Below, piece by piece: positions 8,514 to 17,762 of a stretch of DNA of 64,000 bases. Every line of letters begins with the position of its first letter. Positions within the stretch are counted from its first letter, which is position 1. A program made the position numbers and the translations under genes. Source of the stretch: Hyphomonadaceae bacterium UBA7672 (lineage in GTDB: Bacteria > Pseudomonadota > Alphaproteobacteria > Caulobacterales > Hyphomonadaceae); assembly GCA_002483135.1 (NCBI GenBank), contig DLHI01000020.1, positions 1-64,000 of the forward strand. Reading direction: 5' to 3'. The notes beneath the pieces were generated by a model, which was given only the letters and a program-made list of their open reading frames with translations, was not told the origin of the DNA and did not search any database.

Positions 8514-8972
8514 TCACTCACGGTGGTAAGGTGATCCGGCTTCGATCGAAAGGGCCCGGTAGACTTGCTCTGCGATCATGGCGCGGACGAGTTTGTGGGG
8601 CCAGGTCTGGACGCCGAAGGAGATGGTGTGGCGGGCGGCGGCGGCGACAAGCGGGGAGGTGCCGTCTGCGCCGCCGATGACGAAGCTGACGGCGTCTTCG
8701 CCAGCGTCGCGCCAGCGGGCGAGGCGTCTGGAGAGATCCTGCGAGGTCCAGGCTTCGCCGCGTTCGTCGAGACGGATGAGGATGCCCTTGTCGTGTTTGG
8801 CCAGCAGGCGCTGGCCCTCGTCATCCTTGGAAGATGAGTTGAGCTCGATCTCCTCGACGGCGCGGTAGCCGAGGGATTTTCCCGTCTTCTGCGCGCGCGC
8901 GATGTAGTCGTCCACGAGCGTGCGTTCGGGTCCGTCCTTCATGCGGCCGATGCAGAGGATGCGGATGCGCAA
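8514..8972 (-). CDS. rlmH: 23S rRNA (pseudouridine1915-N3)-methyltransferase
   Basis: This 152-residue SPOUT-family enzyme methylates pseudouridine 1915 in helix 69 of 23S rRNA. The family sequence is clear throughout: LDERGEAWTSQDLSRRLARW, FVIGGADG, the knot segment with PHKLVRAMIAEQVYRA, and the conserved C-terminal SPYHRE. It lies directly downstream of rsfS, the usual neighbour, with a 14-base gap. Confidence 0.96.
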   Translation of the reverse strand: MRIRILCIGRMKDGPERTLVDDYIARAQKTGKSLGYRAVEEIELNSSSKDDEGQRLLAKHDKGILIRLDERGEAWTSQDLSRRLARWRDAGEDAVSFVIGGADGTSPLVAAAARHTISFGVQTWPHKLVRAMIAEQVYRALSIEAGSPYHRE

Positions 8973-8986
8973 GGGCGGCTAGCGCG

Positions 8987-9331
8987 TCAGGACGCGGCGC
9001 GGGCGTGGCCGGTTCCGACGTCCGCCGACCAGATGCGTTCGAGATTGTAGAACTCGCGCACTTCGGGGCGGAAGATGTGGACGATCAGGTCGCCTGCATC
9101 GATCAGGACCCAGTCGGCGTTCGGCAGGCCTTCGACACGGATCTGCTGCACGCCGGCGTCCTTGAGCTTGCGCGCGACGTGATCGGCGAGCGCCGAGACG
9201 TGGCGGGCCGAGCGGCCGGAGGCGACGATCATCGCATCCGCCATCGGCGATTTTCCGGCGAGCGGAATCGAGAGGATGTTCTCGGCCTTGTCGTCGTCGA
9301 GCTGCTTTTCGACCAGGCGGGCGAGCTCCAT
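8987..9331 (-). CDS. rsfS: Ribosomal silencing factor RsfS
   Basis: This 114-residue RsfS/Iojap protein binds bL14 and blocks subunit joining when nutrients are low. Family sequence includes the SPMADAMIVASGRS segment, EGLPNADWVLIDAGDLIVHIF and EVREFYNLERIW. The annotated ATG is at 9331. The reading frame stays open upstream to a stop near 9548 and would add an Ala/Pro/Lys-rich tail, but I see no ATG, GTG or TTG there. nadD, its usual upstream neighbour, lies 9.8 kb away at 19.1 kb. Confidence 0.93.
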   Translation of the reverse strand: MELARLVEKQLDDDKAENILSIPLAGKSPMADAMIVASGRSARHVSALADHVARKLKDAGVQQIRVEGLPNADWVLIDAGDLIVHIFRPEVREFYNLERIWSADVGTGHARAAS

Positions 9332-9732
9332 CGGATCGTGGGCGGGCGCGGCAGGTTCAACGGGCGCGGGCTTTGGAGCGGCTGAGGTCTTGGCGGCTGA
9401 TTGGGCCGTGGGCTTGCGCGCCGGCTTTGGAGCTGCGGCGGCGGGTGTGTCGGCGCCCGGGGCGGCATCCGCCTTCTTCCGGCTCCGGGGAGTCTTGCTG
9501 AGAGACAGGGCTTTGACCTTCGAACTGTTGAACTGGGTTGAAGCTTACCACGTGGGGGCAGGAGCCGCGAGTCGGAAGGGCGGCTCGTTGCCGATGCCTC
9601 AGGCGCTACCGAACGGTACGTCATTCAGTGAGAAAATCTCAACCCTACTAATACTACCAAGTTAGTCGGCTTTAGGTCTCCCATTCTCTCCGCGATAGCC
9701 ATTTGCTCCGGATACATAGGGATTAGGCCGAA
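9332..9732. other. Divergent intergenic region between rsfS and a TonB receptor gene
   Basis: This 400-base region holds the upstream signals of rsfS (minus) and of the receptor (plus). The left half is the open Ala/Pro-coding extension upstream of rsfS. The right part (about 9630-9730) is less GC-rich than its surroundings and probably contains the receptor promoter. No confident promoter, operator or small gene could be assigned. Confidence 0.4.
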
Positions 9733-12204
9733 ATGACCACGCGTAATTCAATACTCGATAAGTCGGGTAACCGTATTCTGACTGGCGTTTCTGCAGTCGT
9801 TTTGGCCGTTGCCTTGTCCACCCCCGCCCTCGCCCAGGGCGTGACCGCTGCCGATGTTGCGGGGGTGGACCAGGCGGGTCCTTCGGCCGAGGAGCCGCAG
9901 CCGCCGGCGCAGACCGTCCAGACGACGCCGGGCGGCGACCGGGTGGTGGTGACCGCGCGGCGGGTCGAGGAGGACATGCAGGACGTGCCGATCCCGGTGG
10001 CCGTGATCGGTGAGGGATTCCTGGCGGACACGGGCGCGTACAACGCCGGCAAGCTGACCCAGATCGTGCCCTCGGTTCAGTTCTATTCGACCAACCCGCG
10101 CAACACGGCGATCAACATTCGCGGGCTTGGCTCTCCATTCGGCCTGACCAATGACGGGATCGAGCAGGGCGTCGGGCTTTATATCGACGGCGTCTATTTC
10201 GCGCGGCCAGCGTCGGCCGTGCTGGACTTCATCGATGTCGAGCGCGTCGAGGTGCTGCGCGGGCCGCAGGGCACACTCTACGGCAAGAACACGACGGCGG
10301 GCGCGATCAACGTGACGACGAAGGCGCCGTCTTTCGCGCCGTCGACGGAAGTCGAGGTGAGCTATGGCAATCTCGGTTTCGTTCAGGCCAAGGCGACGAC
10401 GACCGGTCCGCTGACGGATACGCTGGCCTATCGGGCGTCGTTCTCGGGCACGCAGCGCGATGGCACGTTGTGGAACGTCACCGACCAGGACGATCTCAAC
10501 GACCTCAACAATATCGGCGGGCGGCTGCAGCTGCTGTGGACGCCGAGCGACACGCTGGATGTGAGGCTGTCGGCGGACAATACGGTGCAGAGGCCGGAAG
10601 GTTACGCGCAGGTGTTCGCCGGCGTCGTGCCGACGCAGCGGCCGCTGAACCGGCAGTATGCGGCGCAGGCGGCGTACTACAATTACGCGCCGCCGAGTCT
10701 CAATCCGTTTGATCGCGTGACCGATCTCGATACGCCGCACCGTTCCAACTCGGACATTGGCGGGGTGTCGCTCAACGTCGACTGGGATCTCGGGAATGGT
10801 ACGCTGTCGGCGATCTCGGCGTGGCGTTACTGGATCTGGGATCCGGCGAACGATCGCGACTTCCTTGGCCTGCCGATCCGCACGCTGTCGCAGAACCCGT
10901 CGAAATCCTATCAGTGGTCGCAGGAGCTGCGTTATGCGGGCGACTTCAGCGAGAACCTCAGCTTCGTCGTCGGTGCGTTCTGGTTCAACCAGGTGACCAA
11001 GACGCTGGGACGCGAGGAGCAGGGCGCGGCGGCGTGGCGCTGGCTCACCAACCCGAACGCGGCGAATACGCTCTTCGGCAGCCTTGGCGCGCTTGATGGT
11101 TATGGCCAGCGCGTGCAGATCCGGTCGAACCACACCAGCAAGGCTCTGTTCGGGCAGCTGGAGTGGCAGGTGACGGACCAGCTGCGCATCCTGCCGGGCC
11201 TGCGCGTGAACTTCGACGAGAAGGATGGTTTCTATAACGCCGTGCCCTATGGCCAGCTTGATGTGACGGGGCTGGGGCTGACGCCGGCGCAGGTGACAGC
11301 GCTGCGGGCGCTGGAGCTCTCGATCCTGCAGCCGCTGTCTTATGCATCGGAAGGCGAGGACGACAACGTGTCGGGCCAGCTGACGGTGGCGTATGAGTTC
11401 GCGGACAATGTGAATGCGTATGCGACCTATGCGACCGCGTTCAAGACGTTCGGCCTCAACAACAACGGCATTCCGGTCGATGGGTCGAACAACCCGATCC
11501 TGAGCCTCGCCTCGATCAAGCCGGAAGACACCAAGCATATCGAGATCGGGTTGAAGACCGAGCCGCTTCCCGGCGTGGTGGCGAACATCACGGCCTATCA
11601 TACCACGATCGACGACTATCAGGTGAGCGTCGTGAGCAACCAGGCTGGGACGCTGCGCGGCTATCTGGCCAATGCGGAGCAGGTGATCGTGCAAGGCGTG
11701 GAGTTCGATGGGTCGTGGCGGCTGAACGACCAGCTGAACTTCTATGGCAACGTCGCCTGGACGGACGCGAAGTACGAGACCTTCACGGGCGCGCCTCCCG
11801 CTCTGGAAGACTCGGGCGGAGCCGTGCTTGTGGTGGATGCCTCGGGCACGCGGTTGCCGGGCGTTTCGGAATGGGCGGCGTCATTCGGTGGCGAGTACAC
11901 GCAGCCGGGACAGTTCAGCGGACGTGCGGGCGAGTTCTTCGGCGCCGTGGATGTGAGCTATCGCTCCGAGTTCTCCTCGAGCCCGACGGAGTCGGACTAT
12001 CTCAACATTGACGGCTATTCGCTGGTGAATGCGCGCATCGGTTTCCGTGGCGAGGATGGCTGGGATATCTTCGCATGGGGCCGCAACATTCTCGACGAGG
12101 AATACTTCGAGATGCTCAACGCGGGTGGATCGAGCTCTGGCTATTACGCTGGCCTGCTGGGTGATCCGCGCACCTATGGCGTCACGCTGAGAGGAGATTT
12201 CTGA
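9733..12204 (+). CDS. TonB-dependent outer membrane receptor
   Basis: This 823-residue outer-membrane receptor imports a substrate using TonB energy. It has a signal peptide (to about residue 35, ending ALAQ), a TonB-box-like segment (DRVVVTARR near 75), a plug domain (about 85-195, with INIRGLG and VERVEVLRGPQGTLYGKNTTAGAI) and a 22-strand-type barrel ending in an aromatic residue (YGVTLRGDF). Substrate is not evident. It opens the block that separates rsfS from nadD. Confidence 0.93.
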   Translation: MTTRNSILDKSGNRILTGVSAVVLAVALSTPALAQGVTAADVAGVDQAGPSAEEPQPPAQTVQTTPGGDRVVVTARRVEEDMQDVPIPVAVIGEGFLADTGAYNAGKLTQIVPSVQFYSTNPRNTAINIRGLGSPFGLTNDGIEQGVGLYIDGVYFARPASAVLDFIDVERVEVLRGPQGTLYGKNTTAGAINVTTKAPSFAPSTEVEVSYGNLGFVQAKATTTGPLTDTLAYRASFSGTQRDGTLWNVTDQDDLNDLNNIGGRLQLLWTPSDTLDVRLSADNTVQRPEGYAQVFAGVVPTQRPLNRQYAAQAAYYNYAPPSLNPFDRVTDLDTPHRSNSDIGGVSLNVDWDLGNGTLSAISAWRYWIWDPANDRDFLGLPIRTLSQNPSKSYQWSQELRYAGDFSENLSFVVGAFWFNQVTKTLGREEQGAAAWRWLTNPNAANTLFGSLGALDGYGQRVQIRSNHTSKALFGQLEWQVTDQLRILPGLRVNFDEKDGFYNAVPYGQLDVTGLGLTPAQVTALRALELSILQPLSYASEGEDDNVSGQLTVAYEFADNVNAYATYATAFKTFGLNNNGIPVDGSNNPILSLASIKPEDTKHIEIGLKTEPLPGVVANITAYHTTIDDYQVSVVSNQAGTLRGYLANAEQVIVQGVEFDGSWRLNDQLNFYGNVAWTDAKYETFTGAPPALEDSGGAVLVVDASGTRLPGVSEWAASFGGEYTQPGQFSGRAGEFFGAVDVSYRSEFSSSPTESDYLNIDGYSLVNARIGFRGEDGWDIFAWGRNILDEEYFEMLNAGGSSSGYYAGLLGDPRTYGVTLRGDF

Positions 12205-12371
12205 AGATACGAACTCGACCGCGCCTCCCCGGTGTGTGTCGATAGAGGGGCGGGCTGCACGCGCGCGGCCTGCCGATCCCGGCCCCCGTCCGGAATGGGA
12301 TCATTCGCGCAGGCGCCGCCTATGTCCTCCCGCGGTCCGCCCCTCGACCAGTTTGGTGTTGGTGAGCACGC

Positions 12372-12415
12372 CCCCATCCTGAGGGCGCACGCAGTGCGCG
12401 TCTCGAAGGATGGGG
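12372..12415. repeat. Short palindromic repeat
   Basis: Outer arms CCCCATCCT and AGGATGGGG enclose inner arms GCGCAC and GTGCGC. The hairpin lies between the convergent TonB receptor and HxlR regulator genes. It may serve as a transcription stop, but it has no T run. Confidence 0.65.
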
Positions 12416-12430
12416 ACGTGCTTGCGGATG

Positions 12431-12904
12431 TTAGCGCTTCACCGCCACGTGGCGCGGTACATCATAGATGATCGTGTCGGGCGTCGCCGCCTCGCCGCAA
12501 TGGGAGCAGGTGATCACGGGGGTGAAGGCGTGGTCGCAGGTGGTGTGGCGGCGGCCGGACAGGCGGAGAGGTTTGTCCGAGGGGGACTTGCGCAGGTGTT
12601 CCTCCGCCCAGTGCGACAGCATCATCAGGACGGGCTGCAGATCGCGGCCGCGGGGTGTGAGGCGGTAAGCGTAGCGCGGGGGGTGGTCTTCGTATTTTTC
12701 GCGCGTGAAGACGCCGTGTTCGACGAGATGTGAGAGACGATCCGCGACGATGGCGCGGGAGGCGCCGGTGGCGCGCTGGAATTCCTCGAACTTCGTGGCG
12801 CCGCGCAGCGCGTCGCGCAGGATCAGCATGCTCCACGTATCGCCGATGGCCGACATCGCCTGCGCGACGGGACAGGGGATCGTGTCGATCTCGCTCCAGC
12901 GCAT
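12431..12904 (-). CDS. HxlR-family transcriptional regulator
   Basis: This 157-residue winged-helix regulator has the HxlR pattern: CPVAQAMSAIGDTWSMLILRDAL, FEEFQRATGASRAIVADRLSHLVEHGV and the wing YEDHPPRYAYRLTPRGRDL. A C-terminal CxxC-like pair (TCSHCGEAA) could bind metal or sense redox. It is divergent from the receptor gene at 13019 with a 114-base gap, so it may control that receptor and itself. Confidence 0.9.
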   Translation of the reverse strand: MRWSEIDTIPCPVAQAMSAIGDTWSMLILRDALRGATKFEEFQRATGASRAIVADRLSHLVEHGVFTREKYEDHPPRYAYRLTPRGRDLQPVLMMLSHWAEEHLRKSPSDKPLRLSGRRHTTCDHAFTPVITCSHCGEAATPDTIIYDVPRHVAVKR

Positions 12905-13018
12905 CAGACCGCTCCCGATTTCGTGCGCGGCGTGTGTCTTTGCCGCGATTGACCCGTTCGGAGAAGCATACGAGGGTTAGTTCAGAAAACAGACTTACAC
13001 AGGTCGGGGAGGACCTCA

Positions 13019-15199
13019 ATGGACAGCGTCAAGCGCGCGGTGGGCCTGGTCGCCCTCGCGGCGGGTCTCGCGCCCGTTGCGTTCGCCCAGCAGGCGCCGG
13101 CGACTCCCCCGGCCACACCTGATGCTGTCGCTGTGGCGGGCGCCAAGGCCGGAGCGGCCGAAGGCGTGCAGGTGTTCGAGGCTGCGTTCTTCAAGCAGTA
13201 CAATCCCGTGACGGCGGCGGACATCGTGAACCGTGTGCCGGGGTTCGATATCGATGACGGCGAGGCGCTGCGCGGGTTTGGGGCTACGGCGGGGAATGTG
13301 CTGGTCAATGGCGAGCGGCCATCGTCGAAGGTTCTGATCTCGGAGCAGCTCAAGCGCATTCCGGCGGACAGCGTGCTGCGTGTGGAGCTGGTTTCGGGCA
13401 GCGCGTCGAACATGGATGCGCGCGGACAGACGCAACTTGTGAACGTCGTGCTGAAGCAGTCCAAGGCGGGCGGCTCGCCAACGACGTTCGTGTTCGACCT
13501 GCGCGACATCCAGTATTCCGAGCGGGTAGGCTGGGGCGTGCAGCTGACCAAGACGTTTTCGCTGGGCGAGGATGCCGACCTGACGCTCGACTTCCAGCTG
13601 CCGAACCTGCGCGGGCGGACGGAGAGTTTCGAGACCGTGCGCAATGCGGCGGGCAACCTGACGCTCTATCGCGAGCAGATCGGCCAGCCGAACAATATGG
13701 GCATTCAGGGTTCGGGCGTGCTGAAATGGCGGCCGAGTGCGCAGGACACGGTGAGTTTCAACGCGCAGGTGGCGCCGACCTGGAACACCACCAACCTGGC
13801 CTCGTTCAGCTATGCGCCTTCGGGGGCGTTCGTGCAGGGGCTGGCGGGGGAGATCGATTATCCAACCAACTACACGGCGGAGCTGGGCGGGGACTGGGAG
13901 CATCGCTTCTCGCCGGAGCTGTCGGTGAAGGGCATTGCGCTCGCGACGTTCACCAATATCGACCAGGACGACATCTTCCGGATCTATACGCCAACGGGGA
14001 CGGCAGGGCCGGGCGGCCTGTTCAACACGCAGACATTTGCGCGGACGACGGAAGCGGGCGAGCGAGTGGGGCGTGGATTCCTGACGTGGCGGCCTGATCC
14101 GGCGCACACGATCGACATCGGCATCGAGGGCGCGTTCAACTTCCGCGATACCACACTCGATATCTTCAACAATCTCGGTGCGGGGCCGGTTCCGCAGGCA
14201 TTGCCGGTTTCGGACACGCGGGTGGAGGAGACACGCATCGAGCCGTTCGTCACCGATGTGTGGAAGCTGTCGCCGGAGCTGACGCTGGAGACGGGGTTCA
14301 TCTTCGAGGCGTCCACGATCAAGCAGACGGGCGACGAGGTGAAGGAGCGGGAGTTCTCCTATCCCAAGCCGCGCGCGATCCTGACCTGGCAGGCGGGCGA
14401 GAGCGACCAGTTGCGCACATCCATCACACGCGAGGTGGCGCAGCTCGAGTTCGCGGAGTTCGCCTCCTCGATCAATGTGGTGGATGCATCCAGCCTGATC
14501 GGCAATCCGAATCTCGAGCCAGAGAAGGCGTGGAAGGCGCGGGCCGAGTGGGAGCACAAGTTCGGCGCGCGTGCGGCGGTGACGGTCGCCGTGTTCCACG
14601 ACCAGGTGGAGGATGTGCAGGATTTCATTCCACGCACCGTGGCGCTGGGCACGTTCGATGCGCCGGGGAATATCGGCGACGGGACGCGCACGGGCGTCGA
14701 GTTGCGCGGCGCGCTGCCGCTTGGCGCACTGTTGCCGAATGCGGAGGTGCGGTTTTCCGGACTCTGGCAGGAGACGGATGTTTCAGATCCGATCACTGGC
14801 GAGAGCCGGCGCTTCTCGGGCGAGAGGGATTGGAACTACAACGTCTCGTTCCGCCATGACTTGCCGGAGCACAAGCTGGCGTGGGGCGCCAGCGTGCTGG
14901 GCCAGTCGGACCGGCAGGAGTTCAAGGCGGCGGAGGATATTCTCAACGACCGGCCGGGTGCGCGGTTCGACCTTTTTGTCGACTCGACGATGATAACCGG
15001 GATTACGGTTCGGTTGTCCGCGTCCAACATTTCGCATCCGGAGGAGTACCGTACGCGGACATTCTACGCCGCCAACCCGCTTGCGCCGCTGGCTCCCGCC
15101 AGGTCGACCGGCATTGTGAGCCGCGTTGAGGAACGCAAACAGAAAGGCGGACCCGAGGGAACTCAGGTTTTCTCCATTCGCATCTCAGGATCATTCTAG
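13019..15199 (+). CDS. TonB-dependent receptor / outer membrane barrel protein
   Basis: This 726-residue protein has a signal peptide (ending AFAQQ near residue 24), a plug domain (about 55-150: YNPVTAADIVNRVPGFDIDDGEAL, NVLVNGERPS, IPADSVLRVELVSGSA) and a large beta-barrel ending in VFSIRISGSF. The plug resembles the shorter-plug receptors common in Caulobacterales and sphingomonads. It lacks an obvious TonB box. Substrate unknown; the neighbouring HxlR regulator is divergent. Confidence 0.88.
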   Translation: MDSVKRAVGLVALAAGLAPVAFAQQAPATPPATPDAVAVAGAKAGAAEGVQVFEAAFFKQYNPVTAADIVNRVPGFDIDDGEALRGFGATAGNVLVNGERPSSKVLISEQLKRIPADSVLRVELVSGSASNMDARGQTQLVNVVLKQSKAGGSPTTFVFDLRDIQYSERVGWGVQLTKTFSLGEDADLTLDFQLPNLRGRTESFETVRNAAGNLTLYREQIGQPNNMGIQGSGVLKWRPSAQDTVSFNAQVAPTWNTTNLASFSYAPSGAFVQGLAGEIDYPTNYTAELGGDWEHRFSPELSVKGIALATFTNIDQDDIFRIYTPTGTAGPGGLFNTQTFARTTEAGERVGRGFLTWRPDPAHTIDIGIEGAFNFRDTTLDIFNNLGAGPVPQALPVSDTRVEETRIEPFVTDVWKLSPELTLETGFIFEASTIKQTGDEVKEREFSYPKPRAILTWQAGESDQLRTSITREVAQLEFAEFASSINVVDASSLIGNPNLEPEKAWKARAEWEHKFGARAAVTVAVFHDQVEDVQDFIPRTVALGTFDAPGNIGDGTRTGVELRGALPLGALLPNAEVRFSGLWQETDVSDPITGESRRFSGERDWNYNVSFRHDLPEHKLAWGASVLGQSDRQEFKAAEDILNDRPGARFDLFVDSTMITGITVRLSASNISHPEEYRTRTFYAANPLAPLAPARSTGIVSRVEERKQKGGPEGTQVFSIRISGSF

Positions 15200-15372
15200 C
15201 GCTTGATGCGATCGGATTACACTCGCACCACGCATGGTTTTGTGCGCTGCGTGCGCGCGCCTTACGCATGAGTGAGCTGCGCAGTCTCGGTCAAGCCTGA
15301 CCAATATTTCTCGCGGCCGTTCTTGCGACGCACGCGTTCGAGGGGCAGCATCCTTCCCTGACCTGGGGGTGC

Positions 15373-15726
15373 ATGATCGTGCCAACCAAAGCGCCAAAGA
15401 AGCCGACACTGACTCTGGTGAGAACCGAACCGGCGGGGCCGAACGGCATCATGCTGGTCTATGAGTCCCACGGAGAGGAACACACCTGGCTGCTGGAGCA
15501 GGCGTCGTCGATGGAATTCATGGCGCTGCTGATGAAGGGCCGGTTCAAGAAGGGCCGGCGTGTTGTAGTTGAAGGCGAGGTGGCGCTGGAGCCGCCGGAC
15601 GCCGCCGGGGCCCGCCCGCATCTGTGCTTTTCGAGCGGGCCGCTGGAAAGCTGCGTGCCGATTGACCGGCCCTCGCTCGACAACCTGCGTCGGGACATCG
15701 ACCGGCTCCTGGCTGACAAAGGCTGA
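15373..15726 (+). CDS. Hypothetical protein
   Basis: This 117-residue predicted cytoplasmic protein has no motif that I recognise. It lacks a signal peptide or membrane segment. The first half is beta-rich (TLTLVRTEPAGPNGIMLVYES, EHTWLLEQASS) and the end is a charged helix. It stands alone between the receptor and the ECF operon, with 170 bases of upstream sequence. Confidence 0.6.
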   Translation: MIVPTKAPKKPTLTLVRTEPAGPNGIMLVYESHGEEHTWLLEQASSMEFMALLMKGRFKKGRRVVVEGEVALEPPDAAGARPHLCFSSGPLESCVPIDRPSLDNLRRDIDRLLADKG

Positions 15727-15818
15727 AGCGGCCAACTGTTCCGCGCGCGCCAATTCTTTGCAGAAGCGTGTCGGAACGGGCTATTCTCGCGCGTCCTAGG
15801 CATATGAGAGACGCCCCC

Positions 15819-16250
15819 ATGATGTACGCCGTGCTTTGCTACAACACCGAGGAAATGGTCTGTGGCTGGACCAAGGAGCAGGACGACGCCGTGATGGCGG
15901 CTCTGTCCCGGGTTCACGACAAGTGGGAGGCGGCGGGCAAACTGAAGCCTTCGATCCGGCTGCTGCCGACATCGGCGGCGACGACGTTGCACAAGTCCAA
16001 GGACATGGTGATCGACGGGCCCTATGCCGAAACGAAGGAAGCGCTGCTCGGCTTCTACATCGTGGATGTGAGCGGGCTTGACGAGGCGCTGCAGTTCGCG
16101 CGCGAGCTGGCGGCGGCCAATCCGGGCGGGGCGTATGAGTTGCGGCCGATCAATCTCTACATTCCCGGCGCGCCCGTGACGGACGTCTATGCCAGCGAGC
16201 GCGCGTATGCGGGCGACAAGGTCATTGCCGACAAGGTTGGGGCGAAGTGA
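15819..16250 (+). CDS. YCII-related (DGPF) domain protein
   Basis: This 143-residue protein has the DGPF motif of the YCII-related family (VIDGPYAETKEALLGFYIVDV). DGPF proteins are the conserved partners of ECF42 sigma factors, and the gene overlaps the sigma gene by four bases here. The start at 15819 is preferred for its GAGAG ribosome site; ATG 15804 and 15822 are alternatives. Its biochemical role is not established. Confidence 0.88.
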   Translation: MMYAVLCYNTEEMVCGWTKEQDDAVMAALSRVHDKWEAAGKLKPSIRLLPTSAATTLHKSKDMVIDGPYAETKEALLGFYIVDVSGLDEALQFARELAAANPGGAYELRPINLYIPGAPVTDVYASERAYAGDKVIADKVGAK

Positions 16251-17497
16251 CCGACGCGGCCTGGATCGAGGCGGCGCTGACGACGGCGCGGCCCCAGGCC
16301 ATAGCGGCCCTGCTGCGCTATTTCCGCGATCTTGGTCTGGCCGAGGAGGCTTTCCAGGAGGCGTGCCTGCGGGCGCTGCGCAACTGGACGGCGAACGGCC
16401 CGCCGCGCAATCCGACGGCGTGGCTCATCATGGTGGGGCGCAATGCGGCGTTGGATCAGAAGCGCAAGACTTCGCGCCTGACGGCGATGCCGGATGAGGA
16501 ACAGGTCTCCGATCTTGAAGACGTCGAGACGCCGATGGTGGAGCGGCTGGACGAGAGCCAGTATCGCGACGACGTGCTGCGGCTGATGTTCATCTGCTGT
16601 CATCCCGACCTGCCGGCGACACAGCAGATTCCGCTGGCGCTGCGCATCGTGTCGGGGCTGTCGGTGAAGCAGATCGCGCGTGCGTTTCTGGTCGGCGAGG
16701 CTGCGATGGAGCAGCGCATCACGCGGGCGAAGGCGAAGGTGGCCGGGGCGGGCGTTCCGTTCGAGACACCGGGGCCGGTGGAGCGGGCCGAGCGCTTCGC
16801 GGCCGTGATGCAGATGGTCTATCTCGTGTTCAACGAGGGATATTCGGCGGGACCGAAGGATGATGATCGCGCGACGCTGGCGGATGAGGCGATCCGGCTC
16901 GGGCGGCTGCTGTTGCGGATGTTTCCGGCCGAGCCCGAGGCGATGGGGTTGCTGGCGCTGATGCTGCTGCAGCATTCAAGACTGCCGGCCCGGTTCGATG
17001 CGAGCGGCGATACGGTGCTGCTCGAAGACCAGGATCGCAGGTTGTGGCGGACAAAGCTGATCCAGGAGGGGCTGGCGCTGATTGACAAGGCGATGCGTCA
17101 CCGGCGGACGGGGATCTATCTGGTGCAGGCGGCGATTGCGGCGCTGCACGCGCGCGCGTCGCGGTTTGCGGATACGGACTGGGCTGGGATCGATGCGCTG
17201 TATGCGACGCTGGAGCAGCTGCAACCGTCGCCGGTGGTGACGCTGAACCGGGCGGTGGCGGTATCGAAGACGAAAGGTCCGCAGGCGGCGCTCGACATGA
17301 TCGAGCCGCTGGGCGAGCGGCTGGCGGGGTATTTCTATTTTCATGGCGCAAGGGGCGGGTTGCTGATGCAGCTCGACCGGAAGAGCGAGGCGCGGGAGAG
17401 CTTTGATCGCGCTATCGCGCTGGCCGGGACGGCGGCGGAAGCGGCGCATATCCGCAAGCATATTGATCGGCTGATTGCGGAGAGTGGCGGCGAGTGA
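16247..17497 (+). CDS. ECF42-type RNA polymerase sigma factor
   Basis: This 416-residue ECF sigma factor has a long C-terminal extension in place of a separate anti-sigma factor. Region 2 is at about residues 10-75 (EEAFQEACLRALRNW, WLIMVGRNAALD), region 4 at about 110-170 (IVSGLSVKQIARAFLVGEAA) and the TPR-like DUF6596 extension from about 185. Hallmarks of this group are LMFICCHPDLP and VYLVFNEGYSA. The start is GTG, overlapping the DGPF gene. Downstream VOC and AHSA1 genes are also typical of this neighbourhood. Confidence 0.92.
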   Translation: MTDAAWIEAALTTARPQAIAALLRYFRDLGLAEEAFQEACLRALRNWTANGPPRNPTAWLIMVGRNAALDQKRKTSRLTAMPDEEQVSDLEDVETPMVERLDESQYRDDVLRLMFICCHPDLPATQQIPLALRIVSGLSVKQIARAFLVGEAAMEQRITRAKAKVAGAGVPFETPGPVERAERFAAVMQMVYLVFNEGYSAGPKDDDRATLADEAIRLGRLLLRMFPAEPEAMGLLALMLLQHSRLPARFDASGDTVLLEDQDRRLWRTKLIQEGLALIDKAMRHRRTGIYLVQAAIAALHARASRFADTDWAGIDALYATLEQLQPSPVVTLNRAVAVSKTKGPQAALDMIEPLGERLAGYFYFHGARGGLLMQLDRKSEARESFDRAIALAGTAAEAAHIRKHIDRLIAESGGE

Positions 17498-17537
17498 GGG
17501 CGGGCGGTGAGCGCTTCTTGCTTGCGCATTTGCCACG

Positions 17538-17650
17538 GTGTCATTCCCGCCGGAGCGGCGTAGCCGCGAAGCGCGGGAACCCAGGGGCTGCGAGCGTGGT
17601 GTGTGTGGCCCCTGGGTTCCCGCTCGCGCTTCGCGCGTCGGGAATGACAC
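17538..17650. repeat. Palindromic dispersed repeat (GTGTCATTCCC arms)
   Basis: Outer arms GTGTCATTCCC (17538-17548) and GGGAATGACAC (17640-17650) are perfect inverted repeats with further internal pairing (CCCAGGGGC/GCCCCTGGG). Related elements occur at 32440-32553 and 35251-35365. It separates the sigma gene from the VOC gene. Confidence 0.85.
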
Positions 17651-17762
17651 TGGTCGGGTAGGAGCCCTTCTGCCCGAAATAATCTATCTGATCTTGTCGG
17701 ATTGCCGTCCGCGGCCACGTCCTAAGGGCGTAACGGGACAGGACAGACGAGGAGGAACCGCC

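Noticed and set aside
9748..11694. A 648-codon Arg/His-rich open frame on the minus strand inside the TonB receptor gene
   Set aside because: Its composition is typical of an antisense frame in GC-rich coding DNA, and the receptor on the plus strand is unambiguous.
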